Below, in pieces: positions 44,100 to 52,695 of a stretch of DNA of 64,000 nucleotides. The notes below the pieces were generated by a model. It was not told the origin of the DNA. It made no database searches and was given only the letters and a program-made list of their open reading frames with translations. Origin of the DNA: Haladaptatus caseinilyticus. GTDB lineage: Archaea > Halobacteriota > Halobacteria > Halobacteriales > Haladaptataceae. Positions within the stretch are counted from its first letter, which is position 1, and every line of letters begins with the position of its first letter. A program made the translations under genes and the position numbers. The DNA is taken from the NCBI RefSeq assembly GCF_026248685.1, contig NZ_CP111041.1:124001-188000 (forward strand), read 5' to 3'.

Positions 44100-44420
44100 T
44101 CGGCAGTTCCTATCGCCTGGTCCTCACGCATGGCCAGCACGGGAAGTCACCGAGGCCCTCACAGTCGCAGTCTTCGGTGTCGGTCTCGTTGTCCTCTGCT
44201 GGGAAGGCGTCGAGCGTCCTGTCGTCCGTTGCGTTCTCGATGACAGTCATGTGTTTGCAGAAGGCGTTCCGGTGAACATGGTGCGGGCATGTGCAGGCCA
44301 TCGCGCCGTCCGTTACGTGATCTAGCGTGACGATGTGTAGTGTTTAACGGGTTTTTCGGGGTTCTCGTTGGTCACGTCGATGAGTCCCTGGGTATCGATA
44401 TCGAACGCACACATATCAGT
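44100..44420 (-). pseudogene. SWIM family relic, copy 7 (frameshift and nonsense)
   Basis: CAFDIDTQGLIDVTNENPEK comes first, then a one-base shift, DHVTDGAMACTCPHHVHRNA, FCKHMTVIENATDDRTLDAF, and CEGLGDFPCWPCVRTRR followed by TAG where others have Lys. The zinc ligands survive but the frame is broken twice. Confidence 0.65.
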
Positions 44421-44463
44421 TTATAAATATATGGGGTTTCTCAAGCCAAATTTCATAGAACCG

Positions 44464-44856
44464 TCACGGAATAATTGTTACGGGAACGGTTCCCGCTCGT
44501 GAAACTCGTCTAGTTGCACTCCCTATAATTGCATTGTCGACCGCCCCCTTACCATGATGACCCATGATCACATGGTCATACTCGTTTTCCTCTACGAGCT
44601 GGATGATCAGATTCCCGATACGATTTCCGGGACGAAAATCAAGTTCGGGATTGATTTCTACTCGTAGGTCAGCATCGACATTTTCCTTGTCAAGTATCTC
44701 CCGTGCTTTCGTTAGAACTTCTTTGCCAATATCTGATTTTTCACCCCGGAAATGTACTACTTCAAGACGCGCATCATAACAATGTACCAGTTCAGTCGCA
44801 TACTGAACAGCATCCATACTGGGTTTTGACCCATCAACCGGCACGAGCAATTGCAT
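44464..44856 (-). CDS. Universal stress protein UspA family
   Basis: 130 residues from ATG 44854-44856. LLVPVDGSKPSMDAVQYATE starts the fold, and VIMGHHGKGAVDNAIIGSAT followed by RRVSRAGTVPVTIIP contains the G-x2-G-x9-G(S/T) nucleotide motif of ATP-binding Usp proteins. Stand-alone gene between two SWIM relics. Confidence 0.88.
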   Translation of the reverse strand: MQLLVPVDGSKPSMDAVQYATELVHCYDARLEVVHFRGEKSDIGKEVLTKAREILDKENVDADLRVEINPELDFRPGNRIGNLIIQLVEENEYDHVIMGHHGKGAVDNAIIGSATRRVSRAGTVPVTIIP

Positions 44857-45082
44857 ACACAAAGAATGCCATACAGATCGATAAAACAGAGGTTGACGTC
44901 CAGTAGAATCGATACTGCAACATACCACTCTAGTATTCTCTACTTGGAATCAAATAGATCTCATACGAATTCATTGCCCTGGTTTGCCACAAACCATTGC
45001 GATACGGGCGAGTGGGCAATAATAGGATTCTGAGTGTAGCTGATATTGCGCAAGAATCTTCCTCAAATCACAAGATTGGTGG

Positions 45083-45473
45083 TTAGTTCGGCAGTTCTTT
45101 CCGTCCCGTTCGCATGCACGGCCAGCATGGGAAGCCACTGAGACCGTCACAGTCGCAGTTGTCTGGTTCGGCATCGCATTCGTCCTCCGAGGGGAAGGCC
45201 TTGAGCGTCCCGTCGTTGGTTGCGTTTTCGATGGCCGCCATATGTTTGCAGTAGGCGTTCCGGTAGACGTGGTGCGGGCACGTGCAGGCTATTAGTTCCT
45301 CAGTCACGTCGTCAATGGAGACGGTATACTGGTGGTCAGCGGGGTTCTCGTGGCTCTCGTTGGTGACGTCGACCTGTCCGGGGACTTCGAGGCGGAAGCC
45401 GAACTGTTCCCACTGCGCGCGTTTCTGTGCCGTCTCGTCAGATTATGTGTTGCGTAGGCGGTTTCGTACTCAT
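45083..45473 (-). pseudogene. SWIM family relic, copy 8 (nearly complete)
   Basis: From about 45440: DETAQKRAQWEQFGFRLE, VDVTNESHENPADHQYTVSI, DDVTEELIACTCPHHVYRNA, YCKHMAAIENATNDGTL and CDGLSGFPCWPCMRTGRKEL ending PN. An ATG at 45471-45473 begins MSTKPPTQH but is out of frame, with a stop between. One indel could restore a 130-residue protein. Confidence 0.68.
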
Positions 45474-45505
45474 AGTCTTTCAGAGTTGCATTTGGAAAAC
45501 CGGTG

Positions 45506-45525
45506 CCGGGTGTTAGAGCACCCGG
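45506..45525. terminator. GC-rich hairpin
   Basis: CCGGGTG (45506-45512) and CACCCGG (45519-45525) with a 6-nt loop. It lies upstream of SWIM copy 8 in an intergenic stretch. Terminator or insertion-element remnant. Confidence 0.3.
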
Positions 45526-45587
45526 TGCGTTTCTACACACGCCCGAGGACACCGTTCTTCCTACGCTAAACTATGTATTAATGCATA

Positions 45588-45606
45588 GCAAAGCTACCGG
45601 CTTTGC
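45588..45606. repeat. Hairpin with GCAAAGC/GCTTTGC arms
   Basis: GCAAAGC (45588-45594), loop TACCG, GCTTTGC (45600-45606). The flanks ATTAATGCAT and CATTAGTGCAT extend the symmetry imperfectly. About 70 bp before the gene at 45675. Role unknown. Confidence 0.35.
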
Positions 45607-45674
45607 ATTAGTGCATGGAATTAAAGTAGGCAGAGGTGCATAGATTGAACTATATTGGTACAAAACCGCAGGTA

Positions 45675-45890
45675 ATGAGTCGATATCGAGCGATCATGAC
45701 GGAGACCGATCGAGAACATATTAGCGGCGAAAGCGACTCCTCAAACCAACAGCGCGATCAAGCCGTCTATCGGGTGAGTAAGCGGATTACCGAGGAACTT
45801 CCGAAAGATAATGCTGTACTTGCCGAGCATCGACCTGACAAGCTCGTAGAACTCCGTGAAATTGTTTGTGAGGAAGTCGACGAAGAATGA
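45675..45890 (+). CDS. Small acidic haloarchaeal protein, function unknown
   Basis: 71 residues from ATG 45675, or 64 from ATG 45696. MTETDREHISGESDSSNQQR, then DQAVYRVSKRITEELPKDNA and VLAEHRPDKLVELREIV. It looks like one amphipathic helical domain. I recall similar short proteins in haloarchaea but no function. Confidence 0.55.
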   Translation: MSRYRAIMTETDREHISGESDSSNQQRDQAVYRVSKRITEELPKDNAVLAEHRPDKLVELREIVCEEVDEE

Positions 45891-45998
45891 GTGATCGTAC
45901 TGGTTTTTCGGCTGGGTATACCCGTTACGATATCTGCTATCGTTGAGTGGCCGATTGAGTCCGGAAATAGACGAAGACTACTGTTGTAATTTTAATAC

Positions 45999-46367
45999 TT
46001 AGAATGAAGGTAGCGAAAAAATCGTGACGATGAGTCCGGCGATGAAGTATATTGAAGGTCCAACATACCTCCAGAGTGGATCATCAACCCGGAAAAAATG
46101 CGTCAGGATGGCCCCTATCATCGTGGCGACTATTAAGACCCCACCAAGAATAGCGAGAATCGGCGCGAATAGAAGACCGACGAGCAACCCGAGACCGCCA
46201 ATAACTTCGATGCCACCGGTAACGAATCGAAACCACTCTGGGTAGCCGTACCGCTTAAAATCCTTTTTCACAATGTCAACGCCGATAATCTTCACGCTGC
46301 CTGCACCGACCATGATGAGTCCGAGCAGTCCTTGCACAATAGGGATGGCCGTTTCAAGTATATTCAT
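45999..46367 (-). CDS. DoxX-family membrane protein
   Basis: 122 residues, four membrane helices. VQGLLGLIMVGAGSVKIIG, YPEWFRFVTGGIEVIGGLGL and LVGLLFAPILAILGGVLIVA are DoxX-like. Divergent from the HTH_10 gene at 46482, which probably controls it. Members take part in redox or thiosulfate reactions or stress; role here unknown. Confidence 0.8.
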   Translation of the reverse strand: MNILETAIPIVQGLLGLIMVGAGSVKIIGVDIVKKDFKRYGYPEWFRFVTGGIEVIGGLGLLVGLLFAPILAILGGVLIVATMIGAILTHFFRVDDPLWRYVGPSIYFIAGLIVTIFSLPSF

Positions 46368-46481
46368 GGCTATTCACTACTTGCTACGCTAAGCGAGACC
46401 ACGGATTTGTGCGTGAATACATTCACCCTTTTAAGTCACTGCGAGTCTGTTAAACCACTCGTCATCCAACTTTGGCGTGGT

Positions 46482-47108
46482 ATGCCTCGTGTACACCTGA
46501 AAACCAAGATTGGGGCAGACGACGATAATTTCCTGGCTAGTGTCTCAACCGATTTTTCGAGCACCGAGTTTAAGATTCTAACTAGCAATCCTACAGACAA
46601 CGGCGTACTCGAAATCATAGAAGTAACGACATCAGAAAGGGACGCCATCATTCGCCGGTTCGACGACGCACCGGAGGTGTACTCGTCCGAAGTTCTCCAT
46701 TCCGACGAGGAAATAGTATTGATCCAGTTGATATTTTCGATGCCGTCAACGTATGAGGCAAGGCTTGCGACGGGGAACCTTCCACGATTTCCGATCATTA
46801 TCCGAGATGGGTGGTTATCAAGTGAACTAATCGGTTCACAGGAGCAGTTGTCGGAATACACGACCGAGTTATCGGCGGCTGACATCCCCTATGAGATTCT
46901 ATCGCTCACGCAATCATACGGAGCGAGCGGACTCCTCACCGAGCGTCAACGAGAGTTCATTACTGAAGCGGTTGAACGCGGCTATTACGACAGTCCACGT
47001 GGCTGTACGCTCGTCGAGCTTGCAGAAAGGTTCGGAGTCAGTCAATCGGCAGCTAGTGGCGTTCTGCATCGAGGTGAAGGCCAAATCATCAAGGAGTTCA
47101 TCTCATAG
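46482..47108 (+). CDS. HTH_10-type transcriptional regulator
   Basis: 208 residues from ATG 46482; the longer open frame from 46332 overlaps the divergent doxX start. The C-terminal HTH_10 is GLLTERQREFITEAVERGYY, then DSPRGCTLVELAERFGVSQS and AASGVLHRGEGQIIKEF. The N-terminal part is a GAF-like sensor. Probably controls the divergent DoxX gene. Confidence 0.83.
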   Translation: MPRVHLKTKIGADDDNFLASVSTDFSSTEFKILTSNPTDNGVLEIIEVTTSERDAIIRRFDDAPEVYSSEVLHSDEEIVLIQLIFSMPSTYEARLATGNLPRFPIIIRDGWLSSELIGSQEQLSEYTTELSAADIPYEILSLTQSYGASGLLTERQREFITEAVERGYYDSPRGCTLVELAERFGVSQSAASGVLHRGEGQIIKEFIS

Positions 47109-47282
47109 GTGATAAAGATAGACGGAATGTCGAGGGTGTCCGCCCATTGAGCGAACATTGAGTCTAATCTATTTCTGGGAAGAAGCGTAGAGATAATGCA
47201 GCTTTCTGACGTCTATTTTCCTGATTAGGCGTATGGTCACCAGAGTCTTTGGAATGGCAACCGTTTCAATACCGAACGAATA

Positions 47283-47867
47283 ATAGATGTACTCGTTGCA
47301 GGCTCCCACGGTCAAGTCGGACAGCACATTACAAATCTACTGGCGCAGAGTGATCACACCGTTCGAGGAATGGTTCGAGACGATCGTCACGTAGAAGATA
47401 TCGAAGATCTCGGAGCAGAGGCAGTCGTTGCAGACCTCACACAGGATGTGTCGCATGCAGTTGAAGGATGTGATGCAATTATTTTTGCTGCCGGATCTGG
47501 TGGCGATGACGTGTGGGGAGTTGATCGAGATGGAGGATTCAATTTGATTGAAGCTGCAGAAAATCAAGATGTCGAACGGTTTGTGATGCTAAGCTCAATC
47601 AATGCCGACTCACCCGAAGAGAGCCCCGAAGCATTCCAAGAGAGTGAGTTACTCTATACGATTGTTCGTCCAGGCCCGTTAACGAATGAGCCGAGTACTG
47701 GTCAAATCAAAATTGGGGATGATCTTGAGCGAGGTGGAGATATTCCGCGTGCCGATGTTGCACAGACACTCGTTACTGCGCTCTCCATGGAAGGTACATA
47801 TGGGGAGACGTTCGAAATCCTTTTAGGCGAGACACGGATCCAAACAGCGTTAGCAGAGCTTGAATAG
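47283..47867 (+). CDS. NAD(P)-binding SDR-like oxidoreductase without a visible start codon
   Basis: The frame reads DVLVAGSHGQVGQHI (Rossmann GxxGxxG), then LGAEAVVADLTQDVSHAVEG, CDAIIFAAGSGGD, RFVMLSSINADSPEE and YTIVRPGPLTNEP: an atypical SDR/NmrA-like protein of about 194 residues, as in YwnB-type epimerases. The codon where ATG is expected (47283-47285) is ATA, and no ATG, GTG or TTG lies in frame up to the preceding stop. The first in-frame ATG (47370) would delete the NAD-binding motif. Likely a recent start-codon loss. Confidence 0.7.
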   Translation: MDVLVAGSHGQVGQHITNLLAQSDHTVRGMVRDDRHVEDIEDLGAEAVVADLTQDVSHAVEGCDAIIFAAGSGGDDVWGVDRDGGFNLIEAAENQDVERFVMLSSINADSPEESPEAFQESELLYTIVRPGPLTNEPSTGQIKIGDDLERGGDIPRADVAQTLVTALSMEGTYGETFEILLGETRIQTALAELE

Positions 47868-47929
47868 TATGCTCAAGTGAACTAAGAAATGATTCTCACA
47901 GCACAATATCAGAAGTTAAAGTCGAGGAC

Positions 47930-48115
47930 TTTGGTGCGGTGAAGCGTTCGCAGTGCTGCGAGGTATCGAGCGTGCCGGTCCAGCGAGTGAACGTCCGCCC
48001 GTGATCCGCGTCGCCGAACTCGTGGTACTGCCAAGCGCGAATGAGTTCGTGGCGAACAGTCGAACTAAACTGTTCTCAGCCGTGGTACTCGAACGCGTCT
48101 TACACGGGTGAAATC
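47930..48115 (-). pseudogene. SprT-like fragment 4
   Basis: Reads TVRHELIRAWQYHEFGDADH, GRTFTRWTGTLDTSQHCERF and TAP. HELIR again has Arg for the second zinc His, as in fragment 1. The upstream and downstream parts are gone. It precedes the bio operon. Confidence 0.62.
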
Positions 48116-48136
48116 ATAGTATCGTCCGTCTTGGAA

Positions 48137-48157
48137 ATCCAACTATGCACGTTGGAT
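48137..48157. promoter_or_regulatory. ATCCAAC-N7-GTTGGAT palindrome and AT-rich promoter of the bio operon
   Basis: Perfect 7-bp arms at 48137-48143 and 48151-48157. Then follows a 12-bp direct repeat, TTTGTATTTATA twice (48179-48202), which supplies TATA-like boxes. The bioB start is at 48312. A candidate operator for biotin-responsive control. Confidence 0.45.
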
Positions 48158-48311
48158 CGTACCATACCTCAATCAACATTTGTATTTATATTTGTATTTA
48201 TACGAAGGTGAGTCGGGATCGCCGAGATGTTGTCATAACAAAATAAGCTTGAACAATAATAGTAATATCGATGGCATAAATCTTTTATTCTCGTCAACCG
48301 GCGTTAGATTC

Positions 48312-49424
48312 GTGGTTGACGAGATTGAGAATGCGACGGTAGATAATGCTGTCGAGCGCGTGTTGACAGGTAAACAGCTAGACCGGCGCGATGGATTGGC
48401 GCTCATCGCACAACCAGTTGAGGAGCTCGCATTCGCTGCTGACTACGTACGCTCGCAGTTCGGCGACGATACTGTCGATGCCTGCTCGATCGTAAATGCA
48501 AAAGCGGGCAACTGTGCAGAAGACTGTGGATTCTGTGCGCAATCAGTCCATTTCGACACCGATATCGACACATACGGATTTCTCGATCCGGAAGAAATAC
48601 TCGCTGCCGCAACGCGAGCTGAACGTGATGGCGCCCAACGGTTTGGTATTGTTGTCGCTGAAAAAGGTGTTTCCAAGGAACAACGTCCGAAGGAATGGCG
48701 AGAGGTACTCCGAGCTATTCGAATGGTTCGCGACGAAACCGACGTAGAGGTCGACGCTTCACTTGGAATTCTTACAGAAGAGGAAGCTCAAATCCTTGCG
48801 GAAGAAGGAATTAATCACTATAACCACAATATTGAAACTTCACCGCGATTCTTCCCAGAAATCGTTGATAGCCACTCCTTTGAGGATCGAGTCAAAACCC
48901 TAGAAATAGCAAAAGACGCAGGAATGGACTTGTGTGCTGGCGTTATTCTCGGTATGGGTGAGGCTCCCACGGATCGAGTGGATGCGGCCATTGCTCTCCA
49001 GAGTATTGGTGTGTCTTCACTCCCAGTAAACATCCTCAATCCTGTTGAGGGGACAACACTCGGCGACAAATTCGGAGATTCTGCAGACATTTCCACCGAA
49101 GAGATTATCAAAACCATCGCTGTCTACCGGCTTCTCCACCCTGAAGCCAGAGTACGACTGACCGGTGGTCGTGAGGTTAATCTCGGCAAAGACGAACAAC
49201 ATTTGCCATTTGAGGCTGGTGCCGACGGTATACTGACCGGAGATTACCTCACGACTTCTGGCCAGTCTCCCGGAGGAGACATCGAAGTGATAGAGCGTGC
49301 TGGGTTGGAACCCAACCTAGAAGTAAATGAGTATGACATAGAGGCTGTCAAGAAACGTACGAGAGAGCAATCCTCAGTCGAAACGGCAGCAGATGCGAGT
49401 AACAAAATAAAACTAGACGACTAG
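48312..49424 (+). CDS. bioB: Biotin synthase BioB
   Basis: About 370 residues from GTG 48312, preferred because conserved sequence starts there; the frame is open from 48180. Radical-SAM Cys motif NCAEDCGFCAQS (CxxxCxxC). Other BioB hallmarks: DACSIVNAKAGNCAEDC, EGINHYNHNIETSPRFFPEI, AGMDLCAGVILGMGEAPTDR and LPVNILNPVEGTTL. It inserts sulfur into dethiobiotin. First gene of bioB-bioU-bioF-bioD. Confidence 0.95.
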   Translation: MVDEIENATVDNAVERVLTGKQLDRRDGLALIAQPVEELAFAADYVRSQFGDDTVDACSIVNAKAGNCAEDCGFCAQSVHFDTDIDTYGFLDPEEILAAATRAERDGAQRFGIVVAEKGVSKEQRPKEWREVLRAIRMVRDETDVEVDASLGILTEEEAQILAEEGINHYNHNIETSPRFFPEIVDSHSFEDRVKTLEIAKDAGMDLCAGVILGMGEAPTDRVDAAIALQSIGVSSLPVNILNPVEGTTLGDKFGDSADISTEEIIKTIAVYRLLHPEARVRLTGGREVNLGKDEQHLPFEAGADGILTGDYLTTSGQSPGGDIEVIERAGLEPNLEVNEYDIEAVKKRTREQSSVETAADASNKIKLDD

Positions 49425-49425
49425 C

Positions 49426-50493
49426 ATGGACGAAATCAATTTCGCGGTACTCGGGACAGGTGGTATCGGTCGACGAACGCTTGAAGTTTCGAAGGACAAG
49501 GAGGCGTTAACACCCGTTGCGGCGTGTGACCGTCACGGAGTCGCCATCGACCACGACGGGCTCGATGTAGATGAATTACTGAAGGCGACGGAGGGAAATA
49601 TCGCGAGCGATCCGGAAAATCGTGATATAGCTACAGACGGCGGTTCGACGGCTGTAAAAGGTGGGATCAAGCAAACTGGAGAAAATGGAGGAGTTATTGC
49701 GTCCTCTCAGGCTGATTCTTCGGAGACACCGATTGGCGATATTATTGCAGAGAGCGGACAGATCGACGCCGTACTTATCGCACTTCCGAACTTCGAACAC
49801 GACTTCATTCCACGGGTCGCCGACCGTTTTGCGGAGGCCAACTATTCTGGCGTTCTCGTCGACGTGCTGAAGCGCTCACGAGTCATCACCATGCTCGACG
49901 ACCGAATGGAGACTTTTAAGGAAAAGGGGATCACGTTCGTCTGTGGTGCCGGTGCGACACCCGGTTTCCTTACTGGTGCAGCGGCTATCGCAGCCCAGTC
50001 ATTCGTTGAGATCGAGGCGGTCGAAATCTGGTGGGGTGTCGGTCTCAAATCCGGTTATAAGGACAATCGTGGCACCGTTCGCGAAGATATCGCTCATCTG
50101 CCGGAGTACAACATTCAGGACGCCCGCGACATGAGTGACGGGGAGATTGAGGCAATCATTGACGAGCATGATGGCGTCCTTGAATTCGAGGACATGGAGC
50201 ACGCCGATGACATACTCTTGGAACGAGCCGGTATCTGTAACGCCGAAGACGTGACTGTCAGTGGCATTCTTGACGTCACATCTGATGAAAAACCCACAAC
50301 GACAACTGTGCGCGTCACTGGGAAAACCTTCGACGGAGAAACGGGAACCAACACATTCCAGCTCGACAATAACACGAGTATGGAGGCGAATGTTAACGGA
50401 CCAGCCCTTGGGTATTTGAAAACCGGTGTTCGTCGCAACCAGGCGGGTGAATATGGGGTCTTTGGGCCTGTAGATTTGATGCCCGGATTCTAA
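49426..50493 (+). CDS. bioU: BioU-like (S)-8-amino-7-oxononanoate synthase, suicide enzyme replacing BioA
   Basis: 355 residues. Rossmann start INFAVLGTGGIGRRTLE, then LIALPNFEHDFIPRVADRFA, VLVDVLKRSRVITML and FVCGAGATPGFLTGAAAIAA. In cyanobacteria and some haloarchaea BioU turns 7-keto-8-aminopelargonate into the diamine using its own lysine side chain as amino donor, once per molecule. Lys149 in DVLKRSR is my candidate for that lysine; not proven by alignment. Starts 1 bp after bioB; no bioA in the cluster, consistent with this role. Confidence 0.8.
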   Translation: MDEINFAVLGTGGIGRRTLEVSKDKEALTPVAACDRHGVAIDHDGLDVDELLKATEGNIASDPENRDIATDGGSTAVKGGIKQTGENGGVIASSQADSSETPIGDIIAESGQIDAVLIALPNFEHDFIPRVADRFAEANYSGVLVDVLKRSRVITMLDDRMETFKEKGITFVCGAGATPGFLTGAAAIAAQSFVEIEAVEIWWGVGLKSGYKDNRGTVREDIAHLPEYNIQDARDMSDGEIEAIIDEHDGVLEFEDMEHADDILLERAGICNAEDVTVSGILDVTSDEKPTTTTVRVTGKTFDGETGTNTFQLDNNTSMEANVNGPALGYLKTGVRRNQAGEYGVFGPVDLMPGF

Positions 50494-51750
50494 ATGTACG
50501 GCGACACATACCACGGGACGGGTTCGAATGCTGAGGCAGACCGGGATAACAAACGGGGATTCGACCTATCAGTACGTCTCGCCGAACGCGAGCAACAAAC
50601 TCTCAAGCGAAATCTTACACCGGTTGATCAGGTTGCCGCATGCAGTCACATGGCTCCCGATCCGAAGGGATTGCCGCCTGAATATGGTGATGAGAATCAA
50701 TTGGTGTTTGCGGCGAATAACTATCTTGGGCTTACGGTTGACAAACGAGTCCAACAGGCTGCCGCTACCGCAGCACGAGAAATTGGAACTGGTGCAGGCG
50801 CGAGCCGGCTCGTGACTGGAGACACACAAATCCACCGTGCCCTTGAACGCGACATCGCCGAGACCAAGAACACTGAGCGATCGCTCGTGTTTTCATCGGG
50901 CTATGTAACTAACGTCGGTGTACTCTCCGCACTGAATCCTGATGTTATCATTTCTGATGAGCTAAATCACGCGAGCATCATCGATGGCTGCCGGCTGACT
51001 AATGCGGAGACATTAGTGTACGACCACTGCGATCCCGAGAGCCTCCATGTGACACTCGAGCAGCGAGCACGCGAGGGAAATTCCGACGAGTCATGGCTAA
51101 TCGTCACTGACTCCGTCTTTAGCATGGATGGTGACATAGCACCGTTACGGAAGATCTGCACTATTGTTGAAGAGTTCGACGCATGGCTGATGGTTGACGA
51201 AGCACATGCGACTGGGCTGTACGAGGACGGTGGCGGTATTGTCCAACACGAAGGGCTCTCAGATCGGATTCACATCCAGATGGGTACACTTTCGAAAGCC
51301 TTTGCGAGTCAGGGTGGGTATGTTGCTGGTTCCGAGGATCTAATCGAGTACCTGCTAAACGCCGCCCGTTCGTTCGTGTTCTCGACAGGGCTTGCACCTC
51401 CGGCTGCAGCGGCGGCACGCGAAGCGTTGTCTATCGCTCGCAGCGGTGATCGCTCTGCGCAACTATGGAGGAATGTGGAATGGCTACGCGATGGACTCGA
51501 AGAGATGGGATATGAAGTCTGGGGGGAAACCCAGATCCTACCGGTCATTATTGGTAATCGGGAAGACACGATGGCTTTGGATGATCGTCTGCGTGAGCAA
51601 AACGTCGTTGCTCCAGGGATGCGACCACCAACAGTACCTGAAGGAACCAGTCGGATTCGCGTAGCACCGATGGCAAGTCATACTAACGAGGACATTGACC
51701 GCTGTCTGACGGCCTTCCGAAAAGCTGGTCGAGACCTAGATTTGCTATGA
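50494..51750 (+). CDS. bioF: 8-amino-7-oxononanoate synthase BioF
   Basis: 418 residues, a PLP enzyme of the alpha-oxoamine synthase family. NQLVFAANNYLGLTVDKRVQ, TGAGASRLVTGDTQIHRALE, DELNHASIIDGCRLTNAETL, LMVDEAHATGLYEDGG and the PLP lysine in MGTLSKAFASQGGYVAG. It joins pimeloyl-thioester and alanine. Its ATG directly follows the bioU stop. Confidence 0.93.
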   Translation: MYGDTYHGTGSNAEADRDNKRGFDLSVRLAEREQQTLKRNLTPVDQVAACSHMAPDPKGLPPEYGDENQLVFAANNYLGLTVDKRVQQAAATAAREIGTGAGASRLVTGDTQIHRALERDIAETKNTERSLVFSSGYVTNVGVLSALNPDVIISDELNHASIIDGCRLTNAETLVYDHCDPESLHVTLEQRAREGNSDESWLIVTDSVFSMDGDIAPLRKICTIVEEFDAWLMVDEAHATGLYEDGGGIVQHEGLSDRIHIQMGTLSKAFASQGGYVAGSEDLIEYLLNAARSFVFSTGLAPPAAAAAREALSIARSGDRSAQLWRNVEWLRDGLEEMGYEVWGETQILPVIIGNREDTMALDDRLREQNVVAPGMRPPTVPEGTSRIRVAPMASHTNEDIDRCLTAFRKAGRDLDLL

Positions 51751-52418
51751 CCGATGATTTTGTAGTCGTTGGAACTGACACAGGCGTTGGAAAAACTGTC
51801 GTAACCGCGGGTCTCGTGGGGATGCTTCGAACAGATGGTATTGACGCAAAGGCGATTAAGCCATGCCAAACTGGCTATCCCCCAGACGACGACGCTGGAT
51901 TCGTTGCTGAGGCCTGTGGGACTGAAGCTGCGGCCGCCTGTCTTCGGCGGTTGAAACCGGCTCTCGCTCCCGAAGTGGCAGCCGAGCTAGAAGGTGTGAC
52001 CCTCTCCTATGCGAAGATACTGAACGAGTGTGAACAGGCGATTGCCGACGCGGAATGCGGTGTCGTCGAAGGTATCGGTGGTCTTCGAGTCCCATTAGCT
52101 GACGGTCGGGAAGTAATCGACCTTGTAGCTGACTTGGATTTGTCCGCGGTGGTGGTTGCTCGATCAGGGCTCGGGACACTGAATCATACGATGTTGACTG
52201 TTGAGGCGCTCCGTCAACGGCAGACTCCGATTCTCGGGATCGTTCTCAACGAGTATGACGGTACAACTGTCGTCGAACGGACGAATCCGAAGATGATCGA
52301 GAAAATGACTAAGCAAGAAGTATGGACTCTTCCACCGTTAGACCTGACTGACCCAAGGGCAGCTGTCGAAGGTGCCACTGAGTATCTTTCGCAATCTCTT
52401 CTCGAAGACTTCGAATAG
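51747..52418 (+). CDS. bioD: Dethiobiotin synthetase BioD
   Basis: 223 residues. P-loop VGTDTGVGKTVVTAGLVG, substrate loop AIKPCQTGYPPDDDAGF, GVVEGIGGLRVPLADGREV and LGTLNHTMLTVEALR. It closes the ureido ring with CO2 and ATP. Overlaps bioF by 4 bp; last gene of the operon. Confidence 0.93.
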   Translation: MTDDFVVVGTDTGVGKTVVTAGLVGMLRTDGIDAKAIKPCQTGYPPDDDAGFVAEACGTEAAAACLRRLKPALAPEVAAELEGVTLSYAKILNECEQAIADAECGVVEGIGGLRVPLADGREVIDLVADLDLSAVVVARSGLGTLNHTMLTVEALRQRQTPILGIVLNEYDGTTVVERTNPKMIEKMTKQEVWTLPPLDLTDPRAAVEGATEYLSQSLLEDFE

Positions 52419-52469
52419 TCACTTGGTTTCTACACAGATCCAGTGTCTCCCATCCAATCTTTCGTTGGT

Positions 52470-52695
52470 CTCTTACGCGGATAGAATCGTCGCTTCGTTC
52501 GTTCAGGGATGTACTTTGTGACGCTTGCCTGTTACTGAACACAGTACAAAACCACTTAATCGGTCGCCTCGACCGGCAGCTCTGGGAAGTGCTCGGCGGC
52601 GACCATCGTAGCGTGCTATTGTGCTCGGTCGAGTCGGTCGTAGCGTTCAAGCTTTCCGTGAGCATTCGCTGGTCAGTGATATCCGAGACCGTCAC
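52470..52695 (-). pseudogene. SprT-like fragment 5 (N-terminal part, several stops)
   Basis: In mixed frames it reads TVSDITDQRMLTESLNAT, then RLDRAQ, stop, HATMVAAEHFPELPVEAT, stop, and QASVTKY. It matches fragment 2 in the first half and fragment 3 in the second. It starts where SWIM copy 9 ends, giving the order SWIM then SprT on the minus strand. Confidence 0.58.
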
